NCBI RefSeq assembly: GCF_900313025.1
Contig: NZ_OMPQ01000015.1
Coordinates: 505,775-569,774 of the forward strand
Length of the DNA stretch: 64,000 nucleotides
Source: Pseudophaeobacter sp. EL27
GTDB taxonomy: Bacteria > Pseudomonadota > Alphaproteobacteria > Rhodobacterales > Rhodobacteraceae
Reading direction: 5' to 3'
Made by a program: the position numbers and the translations under genes. This document shows, in pieces, positions 51,903 to 60,952 of the stretch (the stretch's first letter is position 1; every line of letters starts with the position of its first letter). Below the pieces are notes generated by a model. The model was not told where the DNA came from and made no database searches. It saw only the letters and a list, made by a program, of their open reading frames with translations.

Positions 51903-52775
51903 ATGAGCATTTTTCTGGAGAGTGAGTTAACCGCTGATGAGCGCCGCGAAACTGCTCATTTTCGGGTCATTCCGGTGCCCTTGGAACGCACTGTGTCTTA
52001 TGGCTCTGGCACGGCAGCAGGGCCGCAAGCCATCATCGAAGCCTCCAACGAGCTGGAACGCCTGTGTCAGGGGACAGAACCCTGTGCCAGGGGTATCTTC
52101 ACCGAAGAGATGCTGGATTGTGGCGGGCCGCTCCCCGACGTAATGGAGCGCCTGGCGCAGCGTACCGAAGCCTGTGTGCGTGCCGGTCAGCTGCCCGTCA
52201 CCCTGGGCGGCGAGCACTCGCTGAGCTATGGCGCAGTGACCGGCGTCGCGCGCGCGCTGAACCAACCGATTGGCATCGTGCAAATTGACGCCCATGCAGA
52301 TCTACGGGTGGCCTACCAAGGGGAGCAACACTCCCATGCCTCCGTCATGCATCTGCTGGTCAGTGAGGGCCACAGGCTGGCCCAATTTGGTGTGCGTGCC
52401 CTGTGCACTCAAGAGGCCGAAAGCCGCGTTGCAAACGGCGTCTTTCATGTGGATGCCGAGGAGCTGGTCACCGGAAATCTCCATGCGATCGACCTGCCCG
52501 CAGATTTCCCGGATCTGGTCTACGTCAGTTTCGACGTTGATGGCCTGGACCCTTCGCAAATGCCCGCCACCGGCACCCCGGTTCCTGGCGGCCTCGGCTA
52601 CTATCAGGCGCTGCACCTTGTCGAACACGCCCTAAAGGGCCGCCGCTGCGTGGGCTTGGATGTTGTAGAACTTGCTCCCGACGGCAATGTAGCCTGGGAT
52701 TTTACCGCAGCGCAGATCGTTTACCGTTTGATGGCTGGTTGCCTTGCAAATACTGCCCCTCCCCCTTTGAGGTGA
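51903..52775 (+). CDS. speB: agmatinase / arginase-family ureohydrolase
   Basis: The 290-residue enzyme has all dimanganese ligands of the ureohydrolase family: His in LGGEHSLSYG, the cluster in QIDAHADLRVAY, and two Asp in SFDVDGLDPSQMPATGTPVP. In this context the reaction is agmatine to putrescine and urea, linking speA with carboxyspermidine synthase. Guanidinobutyrase-like substrates cannot be excluded from sequence. Start ATG 51903 follows GAGGGGA. An IS5-type remnant begins six bases after its stop. Confidence 0.9.
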   Translation: MSIFLESELTADERRETAHFRVIPVPLERTVSYGSGTAAGPQAIIEASNELERLCQGTEPCARGIFTEEMLDCGGPLPDVMERLAQRTEACVRAGQLPVTLGGEHSLSYGAVTGVARALNQPIGIVQIDAHADLRVAYQGEQHSHASVMHLLVSEGHRLAQFGVRALCTQEAESRVANGVFHVDAEELVTGNLHAIDLPADFPDLVYVSFDVDGLDPSQMPATGTPVPGGLGYYQALHLVEHALKGRRCVGLDVVELAPDGNVAWDFTAAQIVYRLMAGCLANTAPPPLR

Positions 52776-52781
52776 TCCGCC

Positions 52782-53192
52782 GGCTTTGTTGCACAAATCG
52801 GCTGATGGGGTTCACCGCATGAATCCAGCGTGATAGCTGCAGGTGATGAGCAGTTGGTCCCCTACGAATTACAAGACCAAGAATTGGTCCTCTTACCACC
52901 GCAGAAGCCGTGTCGAGCCCCCCTCGGGATCATGCTTTGCATAACCCTGCCGGGCAGCGGATGCTTTGCATGAAACCACTCGGGCAATCCTTGATGGCGA
53001 GGGACTTCGAAAGACAGGTCGCTGCACTCCAAATACGCATCATTCGACCATTGACCGCGGACCACTGGCGGCCAAGGTCTCATTTCTCAACAGATACACT
53101 GCTCTTGGCATACCCCTCACTGAGCCTGTAGGTTAAATTCGTCTGGGATAAAGGGAAGAGAGTCCCCGGTACCCGATTTGTGCAAGAAAGCC
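52782..53192. mobile_element. internally deleted IS5-family element (411 bp)
   Basis: The left end GGCTTTGTTGCACAAATC (52782-52799) and the right end GATTTGTGCAAGAAAGCC (53175-53192) are inverted repeats matching at 17 of 18 bases; this sequence is typical of one IS5 subgroup. The interior carries only the two edges of the transposase gene. It is therefore a non-autonomous derivative that could be mobilised only in trans. No target duplication is obvious. Confidence 0.82.
52867..53136 (+). pseudogene. IS5-family transposase remnant with central deletion
   Basis: The start of a transposase (NYKTKNWS) is joined directly to a C-terminal piece (SYHRRSRVE). Then comes LGQSLMARDFERQVAALQIR and, after a frame change, LNRYTALGIPLTEPVG and a stop at 53136. 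The central catalytic DDE region is missing. These pieces match the known transposase ends from memory. The gene cannot make active transposase. Confidence 0.75.
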
Positions 53193-53212
53193 CTGGCTGC
53201 ACGGTAATGATT

Positions 53213-53365
53213 GGTGCCGCCATTGCGCTCAGGCAATGGATAGATGGACGAAGATCCGCGATCAAACACACGTCCAATCGAGCTCATCGGCTCACCGCGC
53301 GGCCATCGATCCCAAATCTCTGCCTTCTGCTGCACTGAGAAAAACATCCGCTTCCGATAGGCCAT
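53213..53365 (-). pseudogene. truncated IS30-family transposase, N-terminal fragment
   Basis: MAYRKRMFFSVQQKAEIWDR and GEPMSSIGRVFDRGSSSIYP are the N-terminal HTH part of IS30-type transposases. The similarity stops near 53213, about 20 bp from the IS5-type right end, and the DDE catalytic domain is missing. The IS5-type insertion, or a deletion between elements, probably removed the rest. Confidence 0.75.
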
Positions 53366-53568
53366 GACTTACACTCCATCTTTCCAAAAAGACTAAAGTG
53401 TTGCGTCCATCCGTTGAAACCTCCGCAGGAAGTGGTCTTTGCAAAGTGTTCGTGCCTCCCCGGAGCAAACTTTCAGGCTGATTGCAAAAAACCTCACTTT
53501 AGGACTGAGAACTCCAATTGCTGAAACACTCATGAATGGCCGCAAATACGTGGTCTCGTTGGCCTTGC

Positions 53569-55944
53569 CTATCCAACGCTTCTGATGTGTGGGATATAGC
53601 GACCAAGGGACAGCTCGCTCGCGGAACTGACCAAGGCGTCGGCGTCGAGACGGAAGTGCCGGTAGAGGTCAGCAATAGAACCCGTTTGCCCAAAGTGTTC
53701 CACCCCGTGAGAGATCGTCTGATGCCCCCATACGCCGCCAAGCCATGACAGTGTTGCAGGATGGCCGTCGATGACGGTGATCAGGACGCAGGTTCGGGGC
53801 AGGCCTTGCATCAGGGTTTCGATATGTGAAGCCGCAGTCTTGGTGCCGTTTGCCCGTGCCCGTTGTGCCGCAGTCCAACCGGCATTCAACCGGTCAGCCG
53901 AGGTCACGGCGAGAACACCGACATCGCGGCGGCTTTCACCGATCATGCCCGCCGCCTTGATCGCTTCTGGAGCCACTGCGCCTTGATAGGCGATGACAAC
54001 TTCGCAGTTGGGGCCGGGCTTGCGCAGCCAGTAGGCCCCGTCGATTGCCCCCTGTTTAAAGGCATCATCGACGCGCTTGCCGGGCTGTTCGATCGGGTTG
54101 GTTGTGAGCCGCAGATAGACCGACCCGCCTGTTTCGTCTCGTAGCCATGTCCGTTCATCAGGGTCGCTTTCGCCATCCTTTTGCAGGTGCTTGAACGACC
54201 ACTCCATGATCACTGCCAATTCGTCGGCAAAGGCAGGCTCAAACGCGGCGAGACCGTCTTGGGACATGCCAATCAGAGGGGAGGCTATGGATTGATGCGC
54301 GCCGCCCTCATAGGACAGTGTGACGCCTGACGGTGTGCCGACAATCATGAAGCGCGCATCCTGGTAGCAAGCGTAATTCAGAGCATCCAAACCACGGGAC
54401 ACAAAGGGATCATAGACAGTGCCAATAGGAATGAGGCGTTTGCCGAACATCGAATGAGACAGGCCAGCTGCCGCCAAAAGCAGGAACAGGTTCATCTCAG
54501 CGATGCCAAGTTCAATGTGTTGGCCTTCGGGTGTGAACTCCCATTTTGCGATCGAAGGGATGTTTTCGGTCTTGAACGTGTCTTCCTGGTGGTCGCGCGC
54601 GAACAATTTACGGCGGTTCACCCAGGGGCCAAGGTTCGTCGTCCCCGTCACATCAGGCGATGTTGTCACGATGCGTTCAGCCAGTGTGCTGTCCCCTTTG
54701 GAGAGACTGTCGAGGATCTTGCCAAACGCCATCTGCGTCGAGATTTCACGATCTGATGTCAGCTCGATCATCGGAACGTCGATGATGTCATCAGAGTAGC
54801 GGCGTGGGCCTTTGGCGAAGAAGGGGGTCTTTGCCAGCTCGGCCTCAAACGCGGAGGGATCGGCGATGGTTGCAAACCTGTCCCACTCCTGGCCATGCGC
54901 CACGCCCATATGCTCTTGCCACTGCGCCATCTGGGTTTTGTTCATCAAGCCGCCATGGTTGTCTTTGTGACCCGCAATCGGGGTGCCCCATCCTTTGATA
55001 GTATAGGCCAGAAAGCAAACCGGGCGGTCGTGGTCGATTGACGCGAAGGTGTCGGCCATGGTCTGCACGCAGTTGCCGCCCAGGTTTTCCATCAGTTCGG
55101 CAAGCTCCGCATCGCTCCGCCGGTCCAGCAATGCAGTTACATCGCCCTGATCGCCAAGCGCCTCCATCAGCCGTTCGCGCCACACCGCCCCGCCCATGAA
55201 TGTCAGGGCGGAATACAATTGGTTCGGACAGTCATCAATCCACTGGCGCAGCTTTTCGCCACCCGTTTCTTTGAATGCAGCCCGTTGCAGGTGGCCATAT
55301 TTCACCCGAACGATATCCCAGCCGAAGGCATCAAAAATCTGCTCCACCCGTTTGAACAGACCTTCACGCACGACACCGTCAAGCGACTGCCGGTTGTAGT
55401 CGATAATCCACCAGCAATTGCGCAGATCGTTTTTCCAGCCTTCCTGCAAGGCTTCGTAGATGTTGCCTTCGTCCAGTTCCGCATCGCCGACAAGTGCGAT
55501 CATCCGGCCCAATTTCTGCTCGCCGCTCCAGGATTTGGCGTCGATGTAGACCTGGACGATAGAGGCAAAGGATGTGACCGCAACGCCCAGACCAACCGAG
55601 CCGGTCGAAAAGTCAACATCGTCGATATCCTTGGTGCGTGATGGATAGCTCTGAACACCGCCATATCCGCGAAAATTCTCCATCTTCTGGCGTGTTTGAT
55701 TGCCCATAAGATACTGTATTGCATGGAAAATCGGTGACGCATGCGGTTTGACCGCAACCCGGTCCTCTGGCCGCAGGGTCTGGAAATACAGCGCTGTCAT
55801 GATCGACACCATCGACGCCGATGATGCCTGATGCCCGCCGACCTTGATACCATCCGCCTTTGGGCGAATGTGGTTGGCATTGTGGATCATCCAGTGGGAC
55901 AGCCACAAAAGACGTTGTTCGATGGTCTTGAGATGCGCGGGCAT
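53569..55944 (-). CDS. AceE-like 2-oxoacid dehydrogenase E1 / transketolase-family protein
   Basis: The 791-residue thiamine-diphosphate enzyme resembles homodimeric pyruvate dehydrogenase E1. The ThDP motif is ALVGDAELDEGNIYEALQEG ending at IIDYNRQSLDG, where AceE has GDGEMDE and NLQRLDG. HIRPKADGIKVGGHQASSAS and IELGIAEMNLFLLLAAAGLS are also E1 or transketolase features. It is about 100 residues shorter than E. coli AceE, and no E2 or E3 gene is adjacent. The gene lies 12 bp downstream of methionine gamma-lyase, so decarboxylation of 2-oxobutyrate is the likely role. Confidence 0.85.
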   Translation of the reverse strand: MPAHLKTIEQRLLWLSHWMIHNANHIRPKADGIKVGGHQASSASMVSIMTALYFQTLRPEDRVAVKPHASPIFHAIQYLMGNQTRQKMENFRGYGGVQSYPSRTKDIDDVDFSTGSVGLGVAVTSFASIVQVYIDAKSWSGEQKLGRMIALVGDAELDEGNIYEALQEGWKNDLRNCWWIIDYNRQSLDGVVREGLFKRVEQIFDAFGWDIVRVKYGHLQRAAFKETGGEKLRQWIDDCPNQLYSALTFMGGAVWRERLMEALGDQGDVTALLDRRSDAELAELMENLGGNCVQTMADTFASIDHDRPVCFLAYTIKGWGTPIAGHKDNHGGLMNKTQMAQWQEHMGVAHGQEWDRFATIADPSAFEAELAKTPFFAKGPRRYSDDIIDVPMIELTSDREISTQMAFGKILDSLSKGDSTLAERIVTTSPDVTGTTNLGPWVNRRKLFARDHQEDTFKTENIPSIAKWEFTPEGQHIELGIAEMNLFLLLAAAGLSHSMFGKRLIPIGTVYDPFVSRGLDALNYACYQDARFMIVGTPSGVTLSYEGGAHQSIASPLIGMSQDGLAAFEPAFADELAVIMEWSFKHLQKDGESDPDERTWLRDETGGSVYLRLTTNPIEQPGKRVDDAFKQGAIDGAYWLRKPGPNCEVVIAYQGAVAPEAIKAAGMIGESRRDVGVLAVTSADRLNAGWTAAQRARANGTKTAASHIETLMQGLPRTCVLITVIDGHPATLSWLGGVWGHQTISHGVEHFGQTGSIADLYRHFRLDADALVSSASELSLGRYIPHIRSVG

Positions 55945-55956
55945 GGCGGTGTTCCT

Positions 55957-57162
55957 TTAGGCAGCGGTCTTGATCGGGGTCACGGGCAAGGCCTGTGCGA
56001 GATCGGCAAGAATATCGTCCACCCCCTCAAGGCCAATCGACAGCCGCACAAGGCCTTCGCTGATCCCATGTTCAGCCAGTTCTTCGGTGGTGTAAGTAGA
56101 ATGTGTCATGCTGGCCGGGTGCTGCACCAGTGTTTCTGCATCGCCCAGGGAAACTGCGCGTGAAATCAGTTCAAGCCTGTTCATCATCTCAATGCCTGCC
56201 TGCTTGCCGCCCGTCAGTTCAAAGGCAATCATGCCGCCAAATTGGGACATCTGTAGTTGCGCCAGATCGTACTGTTCGAAACTCTCCAGACCCGGATACC
56301 AGACCTTTTGCACGGCAGGGGACGTCTCTAGCATCTGGGCCACCGTTGCCGCATTGCTGCAATGTCGATCCATACGCAGCGCAAGTGTTTTGAGGCCACG
56401 CAAAATCAGCATCGCATTGAACGGAGCCATGACAGCGCCCGTCATATCCTTCATCCCCTGAAGGCGAATGTCCGCAACCAGCTCCGCAGACCCTGCCAAC
56501 AGTCCCGCCACAACGTCGCCGTGCCCGCCAAGGTATTTCGTTGCCGAATGCAAAACGATATCCGCACCAAGTTTGATGGGCTGCGTCAGATAGGGCGTGG
56601 CATAGGTGTTGTCGACGACCAGATGCGCGCCGCCCGCGTGGGCAATACCGGCAACTGTGGCAATATCAACCAAGCGCATATTCGGGTTGGCAGGTGTTTC
56701 AAAGTACACAACTTTTGTCTTGTCTGACATCGCTGCCTTCAGGTTTTCGGCCCGCGTCAAGTCGACATGAGTGACGGTAATACCAAACTTGGCCAAACCA
56801 TGGTGCATGAAGGAAAACGTGCAGCCATAGAGCGTTTTGTCCAAGATTATTTCGTCTCCAGGAGAGAGAAGAGTCCATAGGGTTGCTGTGATCGCGCCCA
56901 TGCCAGATGCCAAGGCCAGCCCGGCTTCGGCGCCTTCCAATACCGCGATGCGACGTTCCAAAAGATCGGTTGTCGGGTTGGAGATGCGCGAATAGATATG
57001 CCCGGCCTGTTCCCCCGCAAACATGTTTCCACCCGCTTCGGCCGTTTCAAAGGTAAAGGTCGATGTCAGATGCAAAGGCGGCGTGAGGGCCCCCTCATTG
57101 TCCATCGGGTCGTATCCGTGGTGGATCGCCATCGTTGAAAAGCTGTTGGGGTGATTGCGCAT
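55957..57162 (-). CDS. megL: methionine gamma-lyase
   Basis: This 401-residue PLP enzyme of the Cys/Met metabolism family cleaves methionine to methanethiol, 2-oxobutyrate and ammonia. The PLP lysine is in VLHSATKYLGGHGD, and DKTLYGCTFSFMHHG contains the Tyr and the Cys characteristic of MGL rather than cystathionine lyases. Start ATG 57162 (MRNHPNSFSTMAIHHGYDPM) follows GGAG with 7-base spacing; a longer frame to 57192 is less plausible. It forms an operon with the AceE-like gene, placing methionine degradation and 2-oxobutyrate oxidation together. Confidence 0.92.
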   Translation of the reverse strand: MRNHPNSFSTMAIHHGYDPMDNEGALTPPLHLTSTFTFETAEAGGNMFAGEQAGHIYSRISNPTTDLLERRIAVLEGAEAGLALASGMGAITATLWTLLSPGDEIILDKTLYGCTFSFMHHGLAKFGITVTHVDLTRAENLKAAMSDKTKVVYFETPANPNMRLVDIATVAGIAHAGGAHLVVDNTYATPYLTQPIKLGADIVLHSATKYLGGHGDVVAGLLAGSAELVADIRLQGMKDMTGAVMAPFNAMLILRGLKTLALRMDRHCSNAATVAQMLETSPAVQKVWYPGLESFEQYDLAQLQMSQFGGMIAFELTGGKQAGIEMMNRLELISRAVSLGDAETLVQHPASMTHSTYTTEELAEHGISEGLVRLSIGLEGVDDILADLAQALPVTPIKTAA

Positions 57163-57227
57163 GTCGATGCTCCGGAAATGTTTCTCGAGCAATTTGGGGC
57201 ATTTCCCGGGTCATTAGATTGCTAATA

Positions 57228-57255
57228 CTGCCATATTTTGGTACAAAAATAGCAG
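57228..57255. promoter_or_regulatory. inverted repeat upstream of megL
   Basis: CTGCCATATTTTG and CAAAAATAGCAG form an imperfect, A/T-centred inverted repeat about 66 bp upstream of the megL start. The A/T-rich centre with GC ends resembles Lrp/AsnC-type sites, and Lrp-like regulators often control methionine-degradation genes. No such regulator is encoded next to it. Confidence 0.5.
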
Positions 57256-57372
57256 ATTATGCCAACTTGGCCCTAAAATAGGTGCCACAGACCGCCAAGT
57301 CATCCGCAGGTTTGCAACGTGATAGCCGAATAACGAATCTAGACCTCTCCGCCCGGAGGCCGCCTGCAAACT

Positions 57373-57405
57373 GAGGGGCCTTTATGGTGGTGTTGAGGCC
57401 CCCTC
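57373..57405. terminator. weak hairpin in the megL-permease gap
   Basis: GAGGGGCCT and AGGCCCCCTC can pair, with one bulge, around a 14-base loop. It lies in the gap between divergent transcription units with no T-run. The role is uncertain; it may be a remnant terminator of the 57436-57651 fragment's former neighbour. Confidence 0.25.
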
Positions 57406-57435
57406 CCTCCCCCACATAAGAAGGCGCAGTCACTT

Positions 57436-57651
57436 GGCGACCCAATCACTGATTGGCTCTACAAAACCTATGTCGCAGGCCCGATCAAAATCCCGATGGG
57501 GCCACATACAAGCCGAGCACTCAAAATGGCAGTGTTTCGGGGCGCCCTTCACTGCGACCAATCGCAACGGATCATCGCCCAGTCTCTCTGCTGCAACATT
57601 CACGCCGTGGAGCGTGCCAAGCGCGAGCTGGTAGACGCAGGGTTTCTATAG
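57436..57651 (+). pseudogene. possible 5'-truncated gene fragment
   Basis: A frame without a start codon reads GDPITDWLYKTYVAGPIKIP and later SQRIIAQSLCCNIHAVERAK and ELVDAGFL before a stop at 57649-57651. The composition is protein-like, unlike the other frames of this gap, but the family is not recognised. It may be the end of a gene disrupted by an earlier rearrangement. Confidence 0.35.
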
Positions 57652-57875
57652 GGAGCTTAGAGTTTGGGGGGTCCTGTGACCACCAACCTAGCCCCGTAAA
57701 TGAACGCCATTGGTCACTCAGTTTCCTGGGCTTCTCCGCGCCCTGTGCCCGACCCAAATCCGTCAGAAGATATGATGCTCTCCAACCCGAAGCGCGCGGT
57801 AGCACGACATTCCTGTCCACCTCCTGGCGCAGATTGAGGGTGGACGCATATCTAGCCATATACTTATGTGGGACT

Positions 57876-58823
57876 ATGACAAACGTTACCTCTTCCGCTT
57901 CGTCCACGGACCACATTCTTACTGGTGTCGCGCTGATGCTGGGGTTTTGCTTGACTGCCCCCTTGCTTGATGTTGCGGCTAAACTCGCGTCTGAAAGCGT
58001 ACCGGTCGGACAGATCACAGCTGCACGCTTCATTGTACAGTGCGCTCTGATGGCTCCGTTCATCCGGGTCATGGGATTGTCGTTACGGGTTGCGAAGGGC
58101 CTATGGCTGCCACTTCTGTTTCGTGCCTCGCTTTTGCTGATCGCGACCTTTTGTTTCATCTCCGCGATCCGCGTGATGCCTCTTGCGGATGCATTGGCAA
58201 TTGTCTTCATAGCCCCCTTCATCGTGCTACTGGTGGGCAAATTCTATCTGGGCGAAGATGTCGGCCCGCGCCGGGTGGGCGCGGCTCTTGTGGGGTTTGT
58301 TGGCGTCTTGTTGGTGATCCAACCCAGTTTTGCAGCCTTTGGCGCTGTGGCCTTGTTTCCGCTTGGTACGGCAGTAGGGTTTGCATTCTACATTCTTGTC
58401 ACACGCGGGTTGTCGCGTAAGATTCACCCGGTGACCATGCAATTCTACACGGGCCTTATTGCCAGCCTGTTCTGCCTGCCTGTCATGGCAGTGGCACAAG
58501 GCCTTGGGTCCGAGTTGCTTGATCCAGTTTGGCCTATGGGCATTGTCTGGTTGTGGCTCCTGGGAGTAGGTTTTTTTGCCACGTTGAGCCACATGATGAT
58601 GACCTATGCTCTGTCGGTGGCACCTTCGGCCACGTTAGCTCCACTGCAATATCTTGAGTTACCAGTGGCGACCTTATTCGGATATCTGGTTTTCCACGAT
58701 TTCCCGAACACTCTAAGCCTGATCGGAATTGCCATCATTATCGGCGCCGGGCTGTATATGATCCACCGCGAAAGGGTCACTTCCAAACAGTTGATCACCG
58801 AGCGGGCTGCGCCACCTATCTGA
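57876..58823 (+). CDS. DMT-superfamily (EamA) permease
   Basis: The 315-residue membrane protein has ten predicted helices in two EamA repeats; examples are LTGVALMLGFCLTAPLLDVA, LLFRASLLLIATFCFISAIR and TLSLIGIAIIIGAGLYMIHR. Start ATG 57876 follows GGGAC weakly; upstream in-frame sequence to 57453 includes part of the fragment region and is not convincing. DMT permeases export or import amino acids and other metabolites; no substrate can be assigned. It is not in an obvious operon. Confidence 0.88.
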   Translation: MTNVTSSASSTDHILTGVALMLGFCLTAPLLDVAAKLASESVPVGQITAARFIVQCALMAPFIRVMGLSLRVAKGLWLPLLFRASLLLIATFCFISAIRVMPLADALAIVFIAPFIVLLVGKFYLGEDVGPRRVGAALVGFVGVLLVIQPSFAAFGAVALFPLGTAVGFAFYILVTRGLSRKIHPVTMQFYTGLIASLFCLPVMAVAQGLGSELLDPVWPMGIVWLWLLGVGFFATLSHMMMTYALSVAPSATLAPLQYLELPVATLFGYLVFHDFPNTLSLIGIAIIIGAGLYMIHRERVTSKQLITERAAPPI

Positions 58824-58950
58824 TATGTCAGTCACTTGCGCCCAAAGGAGACTGCGATCAAGTTTCCGATGTCCCAGTGCAATTGCCCTAAAGGCAGAGG
58901 CTTTTATCCGTTAGCCGAGTTCTTTCATGCCACCCATGGGCTTCTTTTCG

Positions 58951-58979
58951 TGGCCCCATATTCTATGCAATGGCCCCAT
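58951..58979 (+). promoter_or_regulatory. heat-shock-like -10 boxes upstream of htpG
   Basis: TGGCCCCAT occurs twice, exactly 20 bp apart (58951 and 58971). The first copy continues as CCCCATAT, the consensus -10 of sigma-32 promoters. A good sigma-32 -35 is not seen at the right distance, so this is only suggestive. It lies 65-93 bp before the htpG start. Confidence 0.25.
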
Positions 58980-59043
58980 GAGTTGTATCTAACGCGAGCG
59001 TCGCATAAATCATCGGTACAAATTGTAAGTGGAGCCATAAGTC

Positions 59044-60909
59044 ATGACTGATACCCTCGAAAAAGAAACATTTTCCTTTCAAACCGAAGTTGGTCAACTT
59101 TTGGAAATTGTCGCGGGTTCGCTCTATTCCAACCGAGAAGTTTTCCTGCGTGAGCTGGTCTCCAATGCATCTGACGCATGTGATAAACTGCGCTATGCGG
59201 CCCTTACAGATAGCAACCTCCTCCCGTCGCAAGACTTGGCTGTCACACTTGAAATCAGTGCAGAGTCGGGAACTTTGTCGGTTGCAGATAACGGCATTGG
59301 CATGAGCCATGCTGATCTTTTGGAAACCCTCGGCACGATTGCAAAGTCCGGAACTGGCGCGTTCATTGAGGCGCTCAAGGCTGAAGAAAAGGATCAGGTT
59401 GGCCTGATCGGCCAATTTGGTGTGGGTTTCTATTCTGCCTTTATGGTGGCGTCTCAAGTGGACGTCATCACCCGCAAGGCCGGTGAGGCTGAAGCTTGGC
59501 TCTGGTCCTCTGATGGCAAAGGCTCTTTCACCATTGAGGCAGCACAGCGAGACAGCAGTGGCACCACTGTTACCTTGCACCTGAAAAAGGATGACAAGGA
59601 GTTCGCAGAAGAAGCCCGGATCAGGCATATTATCAAGACCTACTCTGAGCACATCAGCTTTCCGATCAAACTGGGTGATGAAACCCTGAACGCAGCTGAA
59701 GCGCTCTGGACACGTCCTGCAAAAGACATCACCGAAGAACAATACGCTGAGTTCTACCGCCATAGTTCGCACGCGTATGATGCGCCCTGGCATGTGATCC
59801 ACAACAAGGTCGAGGGAACGCTAAACCACACGAGCTTGCTTTTTGTGCCGAGTGCTCAACCTTTTGATCTCTTTGATTCTGAGCGAAAAAGCCACGTTCA
59901 GCTGTATGTGAATCGTGTCTTTATCTCTGAGACCACCACTGATCTGTTTCCGGCCTATCTGCGCTTTTTGCGCGGGGTTGTAGACAGTCAGGATCTGTCA
60001 CTGAACGTTTCGCGCGAAATGCTGCAAACCGACCCGATACTCGCGAAAATCAAAGCGCAAATTTCGAAAAAGATCCTGAGTGAACTGAAGAAAAAAGCCA
60101 CCAAAGCACCGGATGAATATGCACAATTTTGGAGCAATTTTGGGGCGGTTCTGAAGGAAGGTTTGGTCGAAGATCCATCCCTACGCGATCGTATTTTGGA
60201 GATCTGTCGCTTTAGCTCAACCGGTGACGGAACGCTCACCAGTCTGTCCAGCTACGTCGAGCGCATGAAAGAGGGACAAGAAGCGATCTATTACATCACG
60301 GGTGAAGATGACGCCAAGCTGGCTCACTCGCCCCACCTGGAGGGGTTCAAAGCCAAAGGCGTGGAAGTGCTAATTCTTTCAGACCATGTCGATGAATTCT
60401 GGTTGCAGCACATCACCGAGTGCGAAGGCAAGCCGTTCAAGTCCATCACCCGCGGTGCGGCTGACCTGGATCAGGTGAAAGCTGACGAACAACAAGAGGA
60501 TCAAGACAGGCCTGAAGATGCGGACCTCTCCGCGCTTATCGCGGTGATCAAGGTCGAATTAGGCGAAACCGTCAAAGATGTGCGTCCATCCAAGCGTCTG
60601 ACAGACAGCCCAGTTTGCCTCATCGCGGATGATGGCGACATGGACGTGAACCTTGAGCGCCTGCTGAAACGCCACGGCCAATTGCAAAACGGCGCGCCAC
60701 GTGTGCTGGAACTGAATCCCACTCATGCCATTATTGTCAAACTGGCAGAGCGTGCAAAAGTGGAGGGTGCCAGCTCTGACGAACTCCTAAGCGATGCGGC
60801 CCACATCCTTTTCGATCAAGCCTGTATTATCGAAGGGCAAACTCCAAACAGCCCATCCGACTTTGCCCGACGGTTAGGTAGTGTCATGGCTCGAGCTTTC
60901 GGCGCTTAG
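59044..60909 (+). CDS. htpG: Hsp90-family chaperone HtpG
   Basis: The 621-residue ATP-dependent chaperone has the GHKL ATPase domain at its N-terminus: SNRE, then ELVSNASDACDKLRYA, DNGIGMSHADLLE and GQFGVGFYSAF. The middle domain includes LFVPSAQPFDLFDSERK and GVVDSQDLSLNVSREMLQ with the catalytic Arg. The dimerisation domain fills the C-terminus. Length is normal for bacterial HtpG. It is transcribed alone, with a terminator hairpin 20 bp after the stop. Confidence 0.97.
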   Translation: MTDTLEKETFSFQTEVGQLLEIVAGSLYSNREVFLRELVSNASDACDKLRYAALTDSNLLPSQDLAVTLEISAESGTLSVADNGIGMSHADLLETLGTIAKSGTGAFIEALKAEEKDQVGLIGQFGVGFYSAFMVASQVDVITRKAGEAEAWLWSSDGKGSFTIEAAQRDSSGTTVTLHLKKDDKEFAEEARIRHIIKTYSEHISFPIKLGDETLNAAEALWTRPAKDITEEQYAEFYRHSSHAYDAPWHVIHNKVEGTLNHTSLLFVPSAQPFDLFDSERKSHVQLYVNRVFISETTTDLFPAYLRFLRGVVDSQDLSLNVSREMLQTDPILAKIKAQISKKILSELKKKATKAPDEYAQFWSNFGAVLKEGLVEDPSLRDRILEICRFSSTGDGTLTSLSSYVERMKEGQEAIYYITGEDDAKLAHSPHLEGFKAKGVEVLILSDHVDEFWLQHITECEGKPFKSITRGAADLDQVKADEQQEDQDRPEDADLSALIAVIKVELGETVKDVRPSKRLTDSPVCLIADDGDMDVNLERLLKRHGQLQNGAPRVLELNPTHAIIVKLAERAKVEGASSDELLSDAAHILFDQACIIEGQTPNSPSDFARRLGSVMARAFGA

Positions 60910-60928
60910 CACTGGTTACATCAGAGAC

Positions 60929-60952
60929 GCAGAGGCGCAAATTCGCCTCTGC
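60929..60952 (+). terminator. htpG terminator hairpin
   Basis: GCAGAGGCG and CGCCTCTGC form a perfect 9-bp stem around CAAATT, 20 bp after the htpG stop. No strong T-run follows, but position and stability support termination. Confidence 0.65.
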
